DNA of 64,000 nucleotides from UBA1067 sp050874585 (GTDB taxonomy: Bacteria > Verrucomicrobiota > Kiritimatiellia > RFP12 > UBA1067). The stretch spans positions 1-64,000 of the forward strand of contig JBNMKZ010000004.1 in the NCBI GenBank assembly GCA_050874585.1. The letters run 5' to 3'. This document shows positions 53,093-61,120 of the stretch, piece by piece. The position numbers were made by a program, and so were the translations under genes. Each line of letters starts with the position of its first letter. The stretch's first letter is position 1. Below the pieces are notes generated by a model. It did not search any database and was not told where the DNA came from. It saw only the letters and a list, made by a program, of their open reading frames with translations.

Positions 53093-53806
53093 ATGCCGTT
53101 ATTTGTACCAAGAGATCGCAAGTCACTGTTCCGTCAGTTCCTGGCGGGAATGTACGATGCCGTTATCATTACGGACCCGAATGGGCACGTGATTGAGATT
53201 AACCCGCGTGCCGAGGAGCACTTCGGGTATACGCAGGAAGAGGTTGTGGACCGTCCTATCTCGATGTTCATTTCGGGCCTCTCGACCGAAATCGTCCAGC
53301 GCATTCGGCGCGGGCTTGAGGAGAATCATCGGATGCTGGTCGACGGCAATGGGATTTGCAAGGGCGGGCGAAAGTTCTCCTGTGAAGTGACGATTTCGGT
53401 CATCGACCTGATGGATCCCTCCGACTTGGTCTTCACCGTCCGGAACACGGAACGCCGGCGCAAGTTGCGCGAACGCCTGCGGACGAAGGAGAACGCGTTC
53501 GACATCTCGAACGCGGCACTTTTCGCCTGCGATCGTGAAGGGCATTTCACCGAAGTCAACAACGCCTTTCTTGAGATGTTTGGGCTGGAAGATGCCGAAG
53601 CCGCCCGCAAGCTCGTCTTTACGGACTTGATTGACGATGATCCCTTGCCGTCGGACTTCAAGAAAGCCCTGAATGGCGAGTCGTCGACCGTCGGGATTGT
53701 CGCGGAGACGGAGGGCGAAGGCCGCGAGGAGATTGAGGTCAAGCTTGGCCCGAACAGAATTGGCAGCCGTACGGTCGGTGTCGTCGGCAGCATTTTGAAG
53801 GTTTAA
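53093..53806 (+). CDS. Protein with two PAS domains
   Basis: 237 residues: a first PAS at about 18-120 (MYDAVIITDPNGHVIEINPRAEEHFGYTQEE, then a PAC-like part) and a second at about 138-237 (ALFACDREGHFTEVNNAFLEMFG). No kinase, cyclase or DNA-binding output domain, so it probably modulates a partner by contact. Cofactor unknown. Start ATG lies close to the -10. The following pseudouridine synthase gene starts seven bases after the stop. Confidence 0.82.
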   Translation: MPLFVPRDRKSLFRQFLAGMYDAVIITDPNGHVIEINPRAEEHFGYTQEEVVDRPISMFISGLSTEIVQRIRRGLEENHRMLVDGNGICKGGRKFSCEVTISVIDLMDPSDLVFTVRNTERRRKLRERLRTKENAFDISNAALFACDREGHFTEVNNAFLEMFGLEDAEAARKLVFTDLIDDDPLPSDFKKALNGESSTVGIVAETEGEGREEIEVKLGPNRIGSRTVGVVGSILKV

Positions 53807-53812
53807 TTGATT

Positions 53813-54745
53813 ATGCGTCGTGCACCACAGCATTCGGCGGGCATTACCTCGCTCATTGTCAACAAGACGGACCCCAAGTTCCTCCAGGACTTCCTTTCTC
53901 TTAAGTTCTCACTTTCGCGGCGGACGGCCAAGGCGATGATTGACGGGCGCAATGTCTGGGTCAATCGCACGTGCGTGTGGATTGCGCGCTTCGCCCTCAA
54001 TACGGGGGATGTGATTGAAATCCCGGCGAATGTCGTCAAGGGTGCGGTTCGGCAGTCCGCGAAGTCCGATGGTGCAGGTTCGTCGCGGGGTGAGGCGGTG
54101 GCGAAGTCGTCGCCGCGTCGCCATATCCGCGTCCTCTGGCAGAATGAGAACTACCTGGTTGCCGACAAGCCGTCGGGGATCGTCAGTTGCGACGACCCGC
54201 ATTCGGTCGAGACGACGCTCCGCGAGCAGGAGAAGATTCCGACGCTGGAGGCGGTACACCGCTTGGACCGCGACACGACGGGGTGCCTCTTGCTGGCGAA
54301 GAACCACGCGGCACTTTTGGCGGCAATTGAGATGTTCAAGACGCATCGCGTGTCGAAAGTCTATCACGCGATTGCCCTCGGCAAGTTCAAGTACTCCCAC
54401 CAGTTGATTAACACGCCCTTGGATGACCAGCCCGCCGTCTCGAAAGTGACGCGTGAGGCGGCATCGGACGATGCGAGTTTCCTGCGTGTGCGCATTGAGA
54501 CTGGTCGGACGAACCAGATTCGCCGCCATCTCTCCTCCGTGCGTGCGCCGATTGTCGGCGACCGCGTGTTTGGGCTGAAGAATGCGCGTGATCCGCGCAT
54601 GATGCGCATTGCGCGGCAGATGCTTCATGCCTCGACGCTGACATTGCCCGACCCCATGAAGCCGCACAGCGAGATCAATGTCCACTCGCCCCTGCCGGCG
54701 GACTTCCGTTCAGCCCTCCGTCTTTTTGGCATGGGCAAGAAATAA
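53813..54745 (+). CDS. RluA-family pseudouridine synthase with S4 domain
   Basis: 310 residues. An S4-like RNA-binding region lies at about 20-75 (LSLKFSLSRRTAKAMIDGRNVWVN). The catalytic domain has HRLDRDTTG at 149-157 with nucleophile Asp152, and the ETGRTNQIRRHL motif near 230. It modifies a uridine in rRNA or tRNA; the position cannot be deduced. ATG 53813 is preferred to a TTG two codons upstream. Convergent with proS. Confidence 0.9.
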   Translation: MRRAPQHSAGITSLIVNKTDPKFLQDFLSLKFSLSRRTAKAMIDGRNVWVNRTCVWIARFALNTGDVIEIPANVVKGAVRQSAKSDGAGSSRGEAVAKSSPRRHIRVLWQNENYLVADKPSGIVSCDDPHSVETTLREQEKIPTLEAVHRLDRDTTGCLLLAKNHAALLAAIEMFKTHRVSKVYHAIALGKFKYSHQLINTPLDDQPAVSKVTREAASDDASFLRVRIETGRTNQIRRHLSSVRAPIVGDRVFGLKNARDPRMMRIARQMLHASTLTLPDPMKPHSEINVHSPLPADFRSALRLFGMGKK

Positions 54746-54810
54746 TTCGCGGCGAACGAGCGAAACTGCCGCGCTCGCGAGTGGCGCAGGCCGTTCCACC
54801 CTGAAAGACA

Positions 54811-54849
54811 AAGCGGATGCAACCCATGAGGTTGCATCCGCTTGTTTTC
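54811..54849. terminator. Bidirectional terminator between the synthase gene and proS
   Basis: AAGCGGATGCAACC at 54811-54824 pairs perfectly with 54830-54843 around a five-base loop. GTTTTC follows on the plus strand, and a T/C-rich stretch follows on the minus strand. Confidence 0.85.
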
Positions 54850-54865
54850 GTTCTACTTCCGTGGA

Positions 54866-56581
54866 TTACGCGAGAAGCGCACGAATGGCGTCGACGGCTC
54901 CGTCGGGCGCAACAATCTTCATCTGCGACTTGTCCTGGTCGCGGCGCTTGATCTCGATGCCGCCATTGGCGAGCCCCTTCGCGCCAACGACGGCACGCAC
55001 GGGGAATCCGATGAGGTCGGCATCCTTGAACTTCACGCCGGGACGCTCCGCACGATCGTCCACGATGACATCAATGCCCGCCGCCTCCAGGCTGGCTTCC
55101 AGTGTCTCGGCGGTCTTGGCGACCTCGGGCTGGTCGGGATCGAGCAGGTCGATGACGACCTGGTAGGGCGCGACCGAGGCCGGCCAGATGATGCCGTCCT
55201 TGTCGTGGCTCTGCTCAATGACGGCCTGAACGGTGCGGCTGATGCCGATTCCGTAGCAGCCCATGACCATGGTCTGCTCCTTGAGTTCGGCCGTCTTGTA
55301 GGTCGCGTGAAAGGCATCCGTATACTTGGTGCCGAGTTTGAAGACGTGGCCGACTTCAATGCCGCGCTTGATGACGAGGGGCTTGCCGCACTTCGCGCAG
55401 ATGTCGCCGTCCTTCACCACGATGAGATCCGTGTAGTCCGATTCGGCAATCGAGCAGTCGCGGGCGAGGTCAACGTTCTTGAAGTGGAAGTCATCCTTGT
55501 TGGCACCGACGATGCAGCCCCGTGCGCCCTTGAGGCCGATGTCGCAGACGATTCTCAGCGACTGGTCGGCGGGTTTCACCGGACCGACTGAACCGGCATT
55601 CGCGCCGGAAGCCTTGAGCACCGTTTCGTAGTCGGCCAGCTCGACTTTCTTCGCATTGAGGAAGTGGCGGAGCTTGACCTCGTTGACATCCCTGTCGCCC
55701 TCGACGCAGACCATGACGGGCTTGCCGTCGGCGGAATAGATGAGGGACTTGACGAACGCCGAGCCAGGCACGCCCATGAACGCGGAAACCTGGTCAATCG
55801 TCTTCGCCCCGGGCGTTGCGACCTCCTCGTAGGCCGGGCATTCGGGGTCGTGTCGTTCGGCAACCTTGCGCTCGGCCTTTTCGAGATTCGCGGCATAACC
55901 GCAGGCACCACAGAAGGCGATGCCGTCCTCGCCTGCGTCCGCAAGCACGTGGAACTCGTGCGAGAACTTGCCGCCAATGTCGCCGGTGTCGGCCTCAACG
56001 GGATAGGCCTTCAGTCCGCAGCGGGTGAAGATGCGCTTGTAGGCCTCGAACATGGCCATGTAGCTCTTGTCGGCGGCTTCCATGGAGACGTCGAAGGAGT
56101 AGGCATCCTTCATCATGAATTCCTTTGAGCGCATCAGGCCAAAGCGCGGGCGAATCTCGTCGCGGAACTTCCACTGGAACTGGTAGACGGTCACGGGAAG
56201 CTGGCGGTAGGAACTGATGACGCTGCGAATGACTTCGGTCACGGTTTCCTCGGCCGTCGGACTCATCGCGTAGTCATGCTGGGCGCGATCCTTGACGCGG
56301 AACATGTTCGGACCCATCGATTCCCAGCGCCCGGACTGCTTCCAGAGCTCGGCCGGCTGGAGGACGGGCATCGTGATTTCAAGGGCGCCCGCACGGTCCA
56401 TCTCTTCGCGGATAATGCGCGTCACTTTGGCAAAGGCACGCTGGCCGAGGGGAAGATAGGTGTAAAGCCCGCCGGCGAGCTTCTTGATAAGCCCAGCCCG
56501 GACGAGGAGCTTGTGAGAGTCAATTTCGGCATCACCGGGATTCTCCCGGAGCGTCTGAATGAGCGATTTAGTCCATTTCAT
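54866..56581 (-). CDS. proS: Prolyl-tRNA synthetase, bacterial type
   Basis: 571 residues. Class II catalytic core with the LLVRAGLIKKLAGGLYTYLPLG opening, the VTEVIRSVISSYRQLPVTVYQ stretch and RFGLMRSKEFMMKDAYSF; an inserted YbaK-like editing domain at about 230-390; and a C-terminal anticodon domain. ATG at 56581 lies eight bases after TATAAT on the minus strand with no Shine-Dalgarno, one of the leaderless-type genes. Confidence 0.96.
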   Translation of the reverse strand: MKWTKSLIQTLRENPGDAEIDSHKLLVRAGLIKKLAGGLYTYLPLGQRAFAKVTRIIREEMDRAGALEITMPVLQPAELWKQSGRWESMGPNMFRVKDRAQHDYAMSPTAEETVTEVIRSVISSYRQLPVTVYQFQWKFRDEIRPRFGLMRSKEFMMKDAYSFDVSMEAADKSYMAMFEAYKRIFTRCGLKAYPVEADTGDIGGKFSHEFHVLADAGEDGIAFCGACGYAANLEKAERKVAERHDPECPAYEEVATPGAKTIDQVSAFMGVPGSAFVKSLIYSADGKPVMVCVEGDRDVNEVKLRHFLNAKKVELADYETVLKASGANAGSVGPVKPADQSLRIVCDIGLKGARGCIVGANKDDFHFKNVDLARDCSIAESDYTDLIVVKDGDICAKCGKPLVIKRGIEVGHVFKLGTKYTDAFHATYKTAELKEQTMVMGCYGIGISRTVQAVIEQSHDKDGIIWPASVAPYQVVIDLLDPDQPEVAKTAETLEASLEAAGIDVIVDDRAERPGVKFKDADLIGFPVRAVVGAKGLANGGIEIKRRDQDKSQMKIVAPDGAVDAIRALLA

Positions 56582-56589
56582 AGGCGGAT

Positions 56590-56595
56590 ATTATA
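56590..56595 (-). promoter_or_regulatory. proS promoter -10 (minus strand)
   Basis: On the minus strand TATAAT preceded by TATGG, eight bases before the proS ATG. Confidence 0.7.
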
Positions 56596-56642
56596 CCATA
56601 AACCGCCTGCTCGGGGGCTTGCGCGGCGGCCTGCGGGGGGTC

Positions 56643-56657
56643 GGGGGCGCCGCCCCC
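56643..56657. terminator. GC hairpin after the HU-like gene
   Basis: GGGGGC pairs with GCCCCC around a three-base loop, 25 bases after the HU-like stop on the minus strand. No T run, so only a possible terminator. Confidence 0.4.
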
Positions 56658-56682
56658 GTCCCTTCGCCAAGGCGGCATCGGC

Positions 56683-57108
56683 CTAACGTCGGTTGACGCG
56701 GTCGCCCTTGAGCCGCCAGCTGAAGTCGCTCGTCGAAAGGTCCAACTTGGCAAGGGGGCTGACGCGCACGACAAGCTTGTTCTTGCTCGACAATCTCCCA
56801 TCCTTTTCGACCGACCCCTTCAGAAACGGCTGGAGGCGAAGGTAGCCATCCAGATTGACGGCGTTTCCCTTTTCAAGGTGCTCCCGGACCAGGCCCATCA
56901 CGCACTCAAACTGGGACTTCAAGAACTCCTCGCTCCCCATGGTGGCACCCCTATCCTTCGCACCCTTGATCAGCTCGTTGAACCCGACGGTCTTCTGCCC
57001 CAGTATCCTCGGCGTATGCGTCACGGTCTTCCGAATCGGATGCTTGAAGTCGACAACCTGGTACTCCAGGACCTTCCTGTTGGCATACACCTCCAGTTTC
57101 TTGCTCAT
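56683..57108 (-). CDS. HU/IHF-like DNA-binding protein
   Basis: 141 residues resembling the HU-domain proteins common in Bacteroidetes and PVC bacteria. The helical N-terminal part (about 30-85) includes MGSEEFLKSQFECVMGLVREHLEKG, followed by VNLDGYLRLQPFLKG, as in the HU arm region. The ATG at 57108 has GGAG (minus strand) about a dozen bases upstream; the longer open frame extends into the array and is rejected. Role in nucleoid structure is inferred. Confidence 0.75.
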   Translation of the reverse strand: MSKKLEVYANRKVLEYQVVDFKHPIRKTVTHTPRILGQKTVGFNELIKGAKDRGATMGSEEFLKSQFECVMGLVREHLEKGNAVNLDGYLRLQPFLKGSVEKDGRLSSKNKLVVRVSPLAKLDLSTSDFSWRLKGDRVNRR

Positions 57109-57163
57109 GAACCCGAACTCCTTTCTTCGCAAATCCAGTCCCTCATCAACCGGAATGGGAGGA

Positions 57164-57169
57164 ATTGTA
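57164..57169 (-). promoter_or_regulatory. HU-like gene promoter -10 (minus strand)
   Basis: On the minus strand TACAAT preceded by ATGG, giving a leader of about 50 bases. Confidence 0.6.
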
Positions 57170-57245
57170 CCATTTCGTACGCATGGACCGCAAGCGGATT
57201 CCACGGTCGCGGCGCGGCAAAAGTACAGGAGCGCGGCGAAATGTC

Positions 57246-57575
57246 CACAGGAGATAGTGCGATCCTGTACATCAGACGAGCGAGTCCTACTCATGAATGC
57301 GGGTCATTCCTCTCATGCAAAAGGGCAAGACATCTCATGAACAAGGGTCAACCATGTCACAACGAAGGGCGGAGATGTACAGGACAAAGGGAAAGTACCA
57401 TGCTACTTTTGATAAAGCACCATGCTGGTTTGTCCAAACCACCATGCTACTTTTCACAAACCAGCATGGTGGTTTCCGCTTGTCATAAGATCCCTGACCC
57501 TTCTTCATGAGATGTCCGACCCTTCTTCATGAGATGTCTTGCCCTTTTGTATGACAGGAATTTCACCAAATCAAG
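57246..57575. repeat. Repeat locus C: extended 22-base-period inverted-repeat array
   Basis: About 14 units at strict 22-base period. Left units (CATG at 57292, 57314 and 57336) carry GGG at 57301, 57323, 57345, 57367 and 57389. The core has four 18-base units at 57392, 57414, 57436 and 57458, the first being AAAGTACCATGCTACTTT, with spacers TGAT, GTCC and TCAC. Right units carry CCC at 57498, 57520 and 57542. Bases 57314-57347 are the reverse complement of 57520-57553 with two mismatches, so the flanks mirror each other around the core. Confidence 0.88.
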
Positions 57576-57623
57576 GGAGGAATTGCCCGTCGTCATGAGA
57601 TTGTTTGGCCCGTTTCTTAGGAA

Positions 57624-57873
57624 TGCCGCGGGATGCCTGTGGTCGGCCTTGTCCCTCCTCTCGGGCGAGGGGGTGAGCGCGAAGTGTCGCGAGTGAGGTC
57701 TTCCACGGGGCGCCACCGTGAGAGTTGTCTTGTCCGAAACCAGTGATAACCACCGAGGCTGGACAGGCTAAGTAAACTTTTGTTGCCCAGGCGCGAAAGG
57801 TGAGCGCAACCGTGGAAGCCGAGACCGAGCGACAGCTTCGCGCAAGCCCCCGAGCAAGCGGTTCCTGCGGGGC
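57624..57873. repeat. 250-bp direct repeat, copy 1
   Basis: Runs from TGCCGCGGGATGCCTGTGG to GGTTCCTGCGGGGC and is nearly identical to copy 2 at 58179-58428 in the same direction. It contains GAGGCTGGACAGGCTAAG. Both strands have open frames but with no start signal or family features. The ends are weakly inverted. A TTCAGTGAATTTCAGTG motif follows at 57888-57904. Confidence 0.85.
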
Positions 57874-58178
57874 AGAACACGAAAACCTTCAGTGAATTTC
57901 AGTGTCGGTCGATAGACCGTTCAGTGTGTTCTGTGGCAGAAAACAAGCACTCCCTCCACCCACGCCGTCGGATCATCCGTCCCTTCGGGACTGCGAACCC
58001 CTCAGTTCGCCGTCGCCGCGCCCCACCCGCTCCTCCCTCCGCCCGCTCGTGGGCCTGTCCGGGGCTTCGCGAACGGCAGTCGCATGGACGGGGAATGGCA
58101 CATTCGGCCCTGCTTGGGAGGCCGGGGAAAAGCCACACCGCGCAGGCGTTCAGAAGGCGCAAGCGCGGCAAAACCATC
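57874..58178. other. Spacer between the 250-bp repeats
   Basis: Contains small palindromes (CGGTC-GATA-GACCG near 57906, and GCGAAC-CCCTCA-GTTCGC near 57985) but no supported gene; the open frame from 57902 is compositional. The last 45 bases (from about 58134) are shared with the region before copy 3. Confidence 0.5.
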
Positions 58179-58428
58179 TGCCGCGGGATGCCTGTGGTCG
58201 GCCTTGTCCCTCCTCTCGGGCGAGGGGGTGAGCGCGAAGTGTCGCGAGTGAGGTCTTCCACGGGGCGCCACCGTGAGAGTTGTCCTGTCCGAAACCAGTG
58301 ATAACCACCGAGGCTGGACAGGCTAAGTAAACTTTTGTTGCCCAAGCGCGAAAGGTGAGCGCAACCGTGGAAGCCGAGACCGAGCGACAGCTTCGCGCAA
58401 GCCCCCGAGCAAGCGGTTCCTGCGGGGC
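58179..58428. repeat. 250-bp direct repeat, copy 2
   Basis: Same length and sequence as copy 1 apart from a few substitutions, 555 bases further on. It too is followed by an ACACGAAAA word and, at 58485-58501, by TTCAGTGAATTTCAGTG. Bases 58502-58679 to the IS end show no gene. Confidence 0.85.
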
Positions 58429-58837
58429 TGACACGAAAATTCACGAAAGCCGCCTGACGGCGGACACGAAACCGCCGCGCCCTCTTCAGTGAATTTCAGT
58501 GACCGCCGCTAGGCATGGTAAACTCCAGGGGTAAAAATGGGTGTAGATTGCGAAGTAAGTGGACAGGGGCGACGGTAGGTCGGCGAGGGTCGCTTGTCCC
58601 CATGTCTTGAAGGCACGGATTTGCCTTGGAAGCCAAGACTCCACTGTGGGGCCTGCGTGTCCCGCGCGGAGTCCGTTCATTGGAGATTCCCCAATTTTTG
58701 AGGCAAGAAAATCGCCGCGCCCTTGAAAACAAAGGGTGAAGTGGCGATTTCCGTTTTGCGCCAAGTGAAAATCCGACAATAGGAGCACCGAGGCGTTCCG
58801 TGTCGAGACGCAGAAATTGGCCGTTGCGAGGGGTTCG

Positions 58838-60118
58838 TCATCCCGTGTTCATTCCGAAGAATGCGAAGAGCGACGCCCCGTCCCTCTTCTCGGCTTCCTC
58901 GGGGTCGAACCCGCGCCACCTGCGGCCTCTTTTCAGGATGTCGCTCGCTCCGTCCGCGATGGCGTAGAAGTGGAATTCCGGCACGTCGTGTATCCTGAAC
59001 GACATGCGCGCGACGCTTCTTGCGATGACGTCGTGCCTCTCCGAGTTCCCGCTCCATGCCATGCTGAAGTAGACTGTAGTCAGGACGATCGCGGCCAGGG
59101 CCTTGATCTTGGCGTACCTGAACAGGCGCATGTCCTCGAGGCTGTAGGACTGCTTGACGTGGCGGATGGTGTCCTCGACCCTCCAGCGGGTGATGTATCC
59201 CTCCACGACCTGCCAGAGCGCCTCGCGCGTCGTTGTCTTCGCGAGGGTCGTCAGCAGCATCATCGGCTTCTGCCCGAACCCCCTCACGACGACCATGTGC
59301 AGGAGCCTGTCGGGGATGTCGGGAAGCCGCACGGGCACGGCGCCGAACTCGATCGTCACGCGACGCTCCTTCCCGTGGTGGTCGAACGTCACGACCTCCC
59401 TGTAGCGCATCCGGCACTCCCAGGCGAGTTCGCCGCACATGACGTTGCGCTTCCAGCTGCGCACGTACCTTTCCTTGAGTCGGACGATGAAATCCAGCCC
59501 TTTCCCGAGGAAATGGCGGTAGAACTCGATGTTGTCTCCGCCACGGTCGTACACGAATATCCCCCGCCTCTTCGTGTGCCTGGTGATTCCATCCACGATG
59601 GGCTTCACCTCCTCGTTCTCGCTGACGAACCCCGGCGAGTCCGCGGACCACAGCCTGAAGTGCAGCGGAATCGGCCTGCGGCCGCCTGATTCGCGGGCTA
59701 CGGCCATGCAGCCCCAGAAGCCGAGGTTGTCGCCCACCTCGCCCTTGCTCCCGTCCCAGACCTTGGCGAGGTACTCCATCTTCTTCGCGTAGGGCTTCTG
59801 CACGTCGGACGGGTCCAGGATGATGAGCGCGTTCCTGTGGACCCTCCTGGCGCCCTCGGAGGCGATGAGGCGGTGCAGCCCCGCCTCCAGCCCGTCCGAC
59901 GAGAGCATCCGGCTGAGCCTGTCCTCGACCTTTTTCGGGGTGGTTTCCTCCTTCAGCGCGCGGACCACGGACGAGAGCTTCACGTCCTTCTCCGCCATGA
60001 TCCCGTAGACCATGTCGCCTATGAAACGGGCGACCGGCTTGTGGAAATGGGGGGAAATCCTCCCCAGAAAAGATTCAAGTTGCCCGAGCAGTTTCGCCGC
60101 AATTGTGGTATCATGCAT
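58838..60118 (-). CDS. IS4-family DDE transposase
   Basis: 426 residues. The catalytic acids are Asp102 (LDPSD), Asp191 (YDRGGD) and Glu315, the last inside Y-x2-R-x3-E-x6-K (Tyr308, Arg311, Glu315, Lys322), the diagnostic IS4 signature. The frame is intact, so the element may be active. A GGAAAGG Shine-Dalgarno precedes the ATG. The protein cuts at the inverted repeats described for the element. Confidence 0.93.
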   Translation of the reverse strand: MHDTTIAAKLLGQLESFLGRISPHFHKPVARFIGDMVYGIMAEKDVKLSSVVRALKEETTPKKVEDRLSRMLSSDGLEAGLHRLIASEGARRVHRNALIILDPSDVQKPYAKKMEYLAKVWDGSKGEVGDNLGFWGCMAVARESGGRRPIPLHFRLWSADSPGFVSENEEVKPIVDGITRHTKRRGIFVYDRGGDNIEFYRHFLGKGLDFIVRLKERYVRSWKRNVMCGELAWECRMRYREVVTFDHHGKERRVTIEFGAVPVRLPDIPDRLLHMVVVRGFGQKPMMLLTTLAKTTTREALWQVVEGYITRWRVEDTIRHVKQSYSLEDMRLFRYAKIKALAAIVLTTVYFSMAWSGNSERHDVIARSVARMSFRIHDVPEFHFYAIADGASDILKRGRRWRGFDPEEAEKRDGASLFAFFGMNTG

Positions 60119-60148
60119 GGCGTCGCCTTTCCTGTTTGGTGTTTAGCA

Positions 60149-60167
60149 CTTCGGCATTATACCGAAG
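60149..60167 (-). promoter_or_regulatory. Transposase promoter inside an inverted repeat
   Basis: TATAAT on the minus strand (60161-60156) lies in the loop of CTTCGG-CATTATA-CCGAAG. The leader to the ATG is about 30 bases. Confidence 0.6.
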
Positions 60168-60279
60168 ATCGAACTCGAAAGGCGACTCTCTTTCCCAAAA
60201 ATCGGCTCATAACCGCGCAGACCGTCGCAACGTCTTGCCAGCGAAGAAAAATGGGGAACCTCCAAAAGCGGATACCCCG

Positions 60280-60309
60280 TTGACATCGGAGAGGCGTTTT
60301 TGGTATCAT
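60280..60309 (+). promoter_or_regulatory. tRNA(CAT) promoter
   Basis: TTGACA at 60280-60285 and TATCAT preceded by TGG at 60304-60309, spacing 18. It begins 15 bases after the end of the insertion sequence. Confidence 0.8.
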
Positions 60310-60328
60310 ATACGCGTTCACCTTTATT

Positions 60329-60404
60329 GGCGAGATAGCTCAGTTGGTAGAGCGCAGGACTCATAAGCCTAAGGTCAAGGGTTCGATCCCCTTTCTCGCC
60401 ACCA
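60329..60404 (+). tRNA. tRNA with CAT anticodon, probably tRNA-Met
   Basis: GGCGAGA (60329-60335) pairs with TCTCGCC (60394-60400), followed by A and an encoded CCA. The anticodon loop is CTCATAA. D arm GCTC...GAGC and T arm AAGGG-TTCGATC-CCCTT are normal; the anticodon stem has mismatches at both ends. An elongator Met or a lysidine-modified Ile2 tRNA both carry CAT; Met is more likely from the loop. Confidence 0.88.
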
Positions 60405-60440
60405 TTCTTCACAATCCCTCCCAACGAAGAACTGCACAGT

Positions 60441-60893
60441 ATGAGAATCCTTTTTTGCTGTCACGGCAACATCTGCCGCTCACCCATGGCCGAATTCGTC
60501 ATGAAGGAACTGGCCAGAAAAGCCGGGCGCACGGACCTTGTCATCGAATCCGCAGCCCTTCATACGGACGAAATTGGCAATGACATCCATCCCGGCACGC
60601 GTGCCGAACTGCTGAAGCACGGCATTCCCTTTGCACCCCGTGCCGCCTGGCAGCTGACGGCCTCGAAGGCCAAGTCATACGACCTTCTCATTGGCATGGA
60701 CGACTACAACATGGCGGACCTTCGGAGACTGGTCGAGCCTGCCGCGCGCGGCAAAATTCATCGTCTCCTTGCGTACGCAGGGCTTGACCGCGCCATCGCC
60801 GATCCGTGGTACACGGGGGACTTCGACGCGACCTATCGCGACGTTCTCCTCGGTTGCACGGCTCTCCTCAAGGAGATCGCCGCGCCCGCCTGA
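60441..60893 (+). CDS. Low-molecular-weight protein-tyrosine phosphatase
   Basis: 150 residues. The phosphate loop CHGNICRS holds Cys7 and Arg13, and DPWYTGDF near 120 supplies the acid Asp. Bacterial members act on Tyr kinases of polysaccharide export or on other Tyr-phosphorylated proteins; no such kinase is in the window. The Shine-Dalgarno is weak (CGAAGAAC). Possibly read from the tRNA promoter, 36 bases upstream. Confidence 0.93.
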   Translation: MRILFCCHGNICRSPMAEFVMKELARKAGRTDLVIESAALHTDEIGNDIHPGTRAELLKHGIPFAPRAAWQLTASKAKSYDLLIGMDDYNMADLRRLVEPAARGKIHRLLAYAGLDRAIADPWYTGDFDATYRDVLLGCTALLKEIAAPA

Positions 60894-61120
60894 GGACGGC
60901 CCGTCCCTCTCTCGGGCGAGGGGGTGCGGCACACGGGAAGGGTCGGTTTGAGCCGGCCGAGGCCTGCGGGCGAACCACGGAAAGGCGAAGGGTGGTTTTT
61001 AGCCGCAAGGGACGCAAAGGTCGCAGAGAGTGGGGGAGAGAGGCCCCACCGCGCAGGCGTGTGAAGGCGCGAGCGCGGCAGTTTGGGTGGCCTGCCGGAC
61101 GGCAGGCCGGCAAGACCATT
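60894..61120. other. Spacer with partial copies of the repeat family
   Basis: No supported gene. CTCTCGGGCGAGGGGGTG at 60911-60928 is a fragment of the 250-bp repeat, and the region from about 61045 matches sequence before copy 2. GCCTGCCG-GA-CGGCAGGC near 61090 is a perfect hairpin inserted relative to copy 2. Confidence 0.5.

Larger units (their letters stand above)
58680..60265 (-). mobile_element. IS4-type insertion sequence with matching terminal inverted repeats
   Basis: Left end TTGGAGATTCCCCAATTTTT begins at 58680. The reverse complement of the right end, TTGGAGGTTCCCCATTTTT, begins at 60265 on the minus strand; two mismatches in 19 bases. The element is about 1.59 kb with one transposase gene on the minus strand. 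I see no exact target duplication; the flanks share only a loosely similar GCGGA...CCGTT pattern. The right end abuts the tRNA(CAT) promoter. Confidence 0.85.

Noticed and set aside
57246..57575. A CRISPR array
   Set aside because: The units are 22 bases with no constant repeat and unique spacer alternation, and no cas gene is present.
57902..58444. Several open frames within the 250-bp repeats and their spacer
   Set aside because: They lie in non-coding repeats, overlap on both strands, lack ribosome sites and show compositional bias only.
60106..60118. TGGTATCAT near 60106 as a plus-strand promoter
   Set aside because: It is the complement of the first transposase codons and no plus-strand gene follows before the tRNA promoter.
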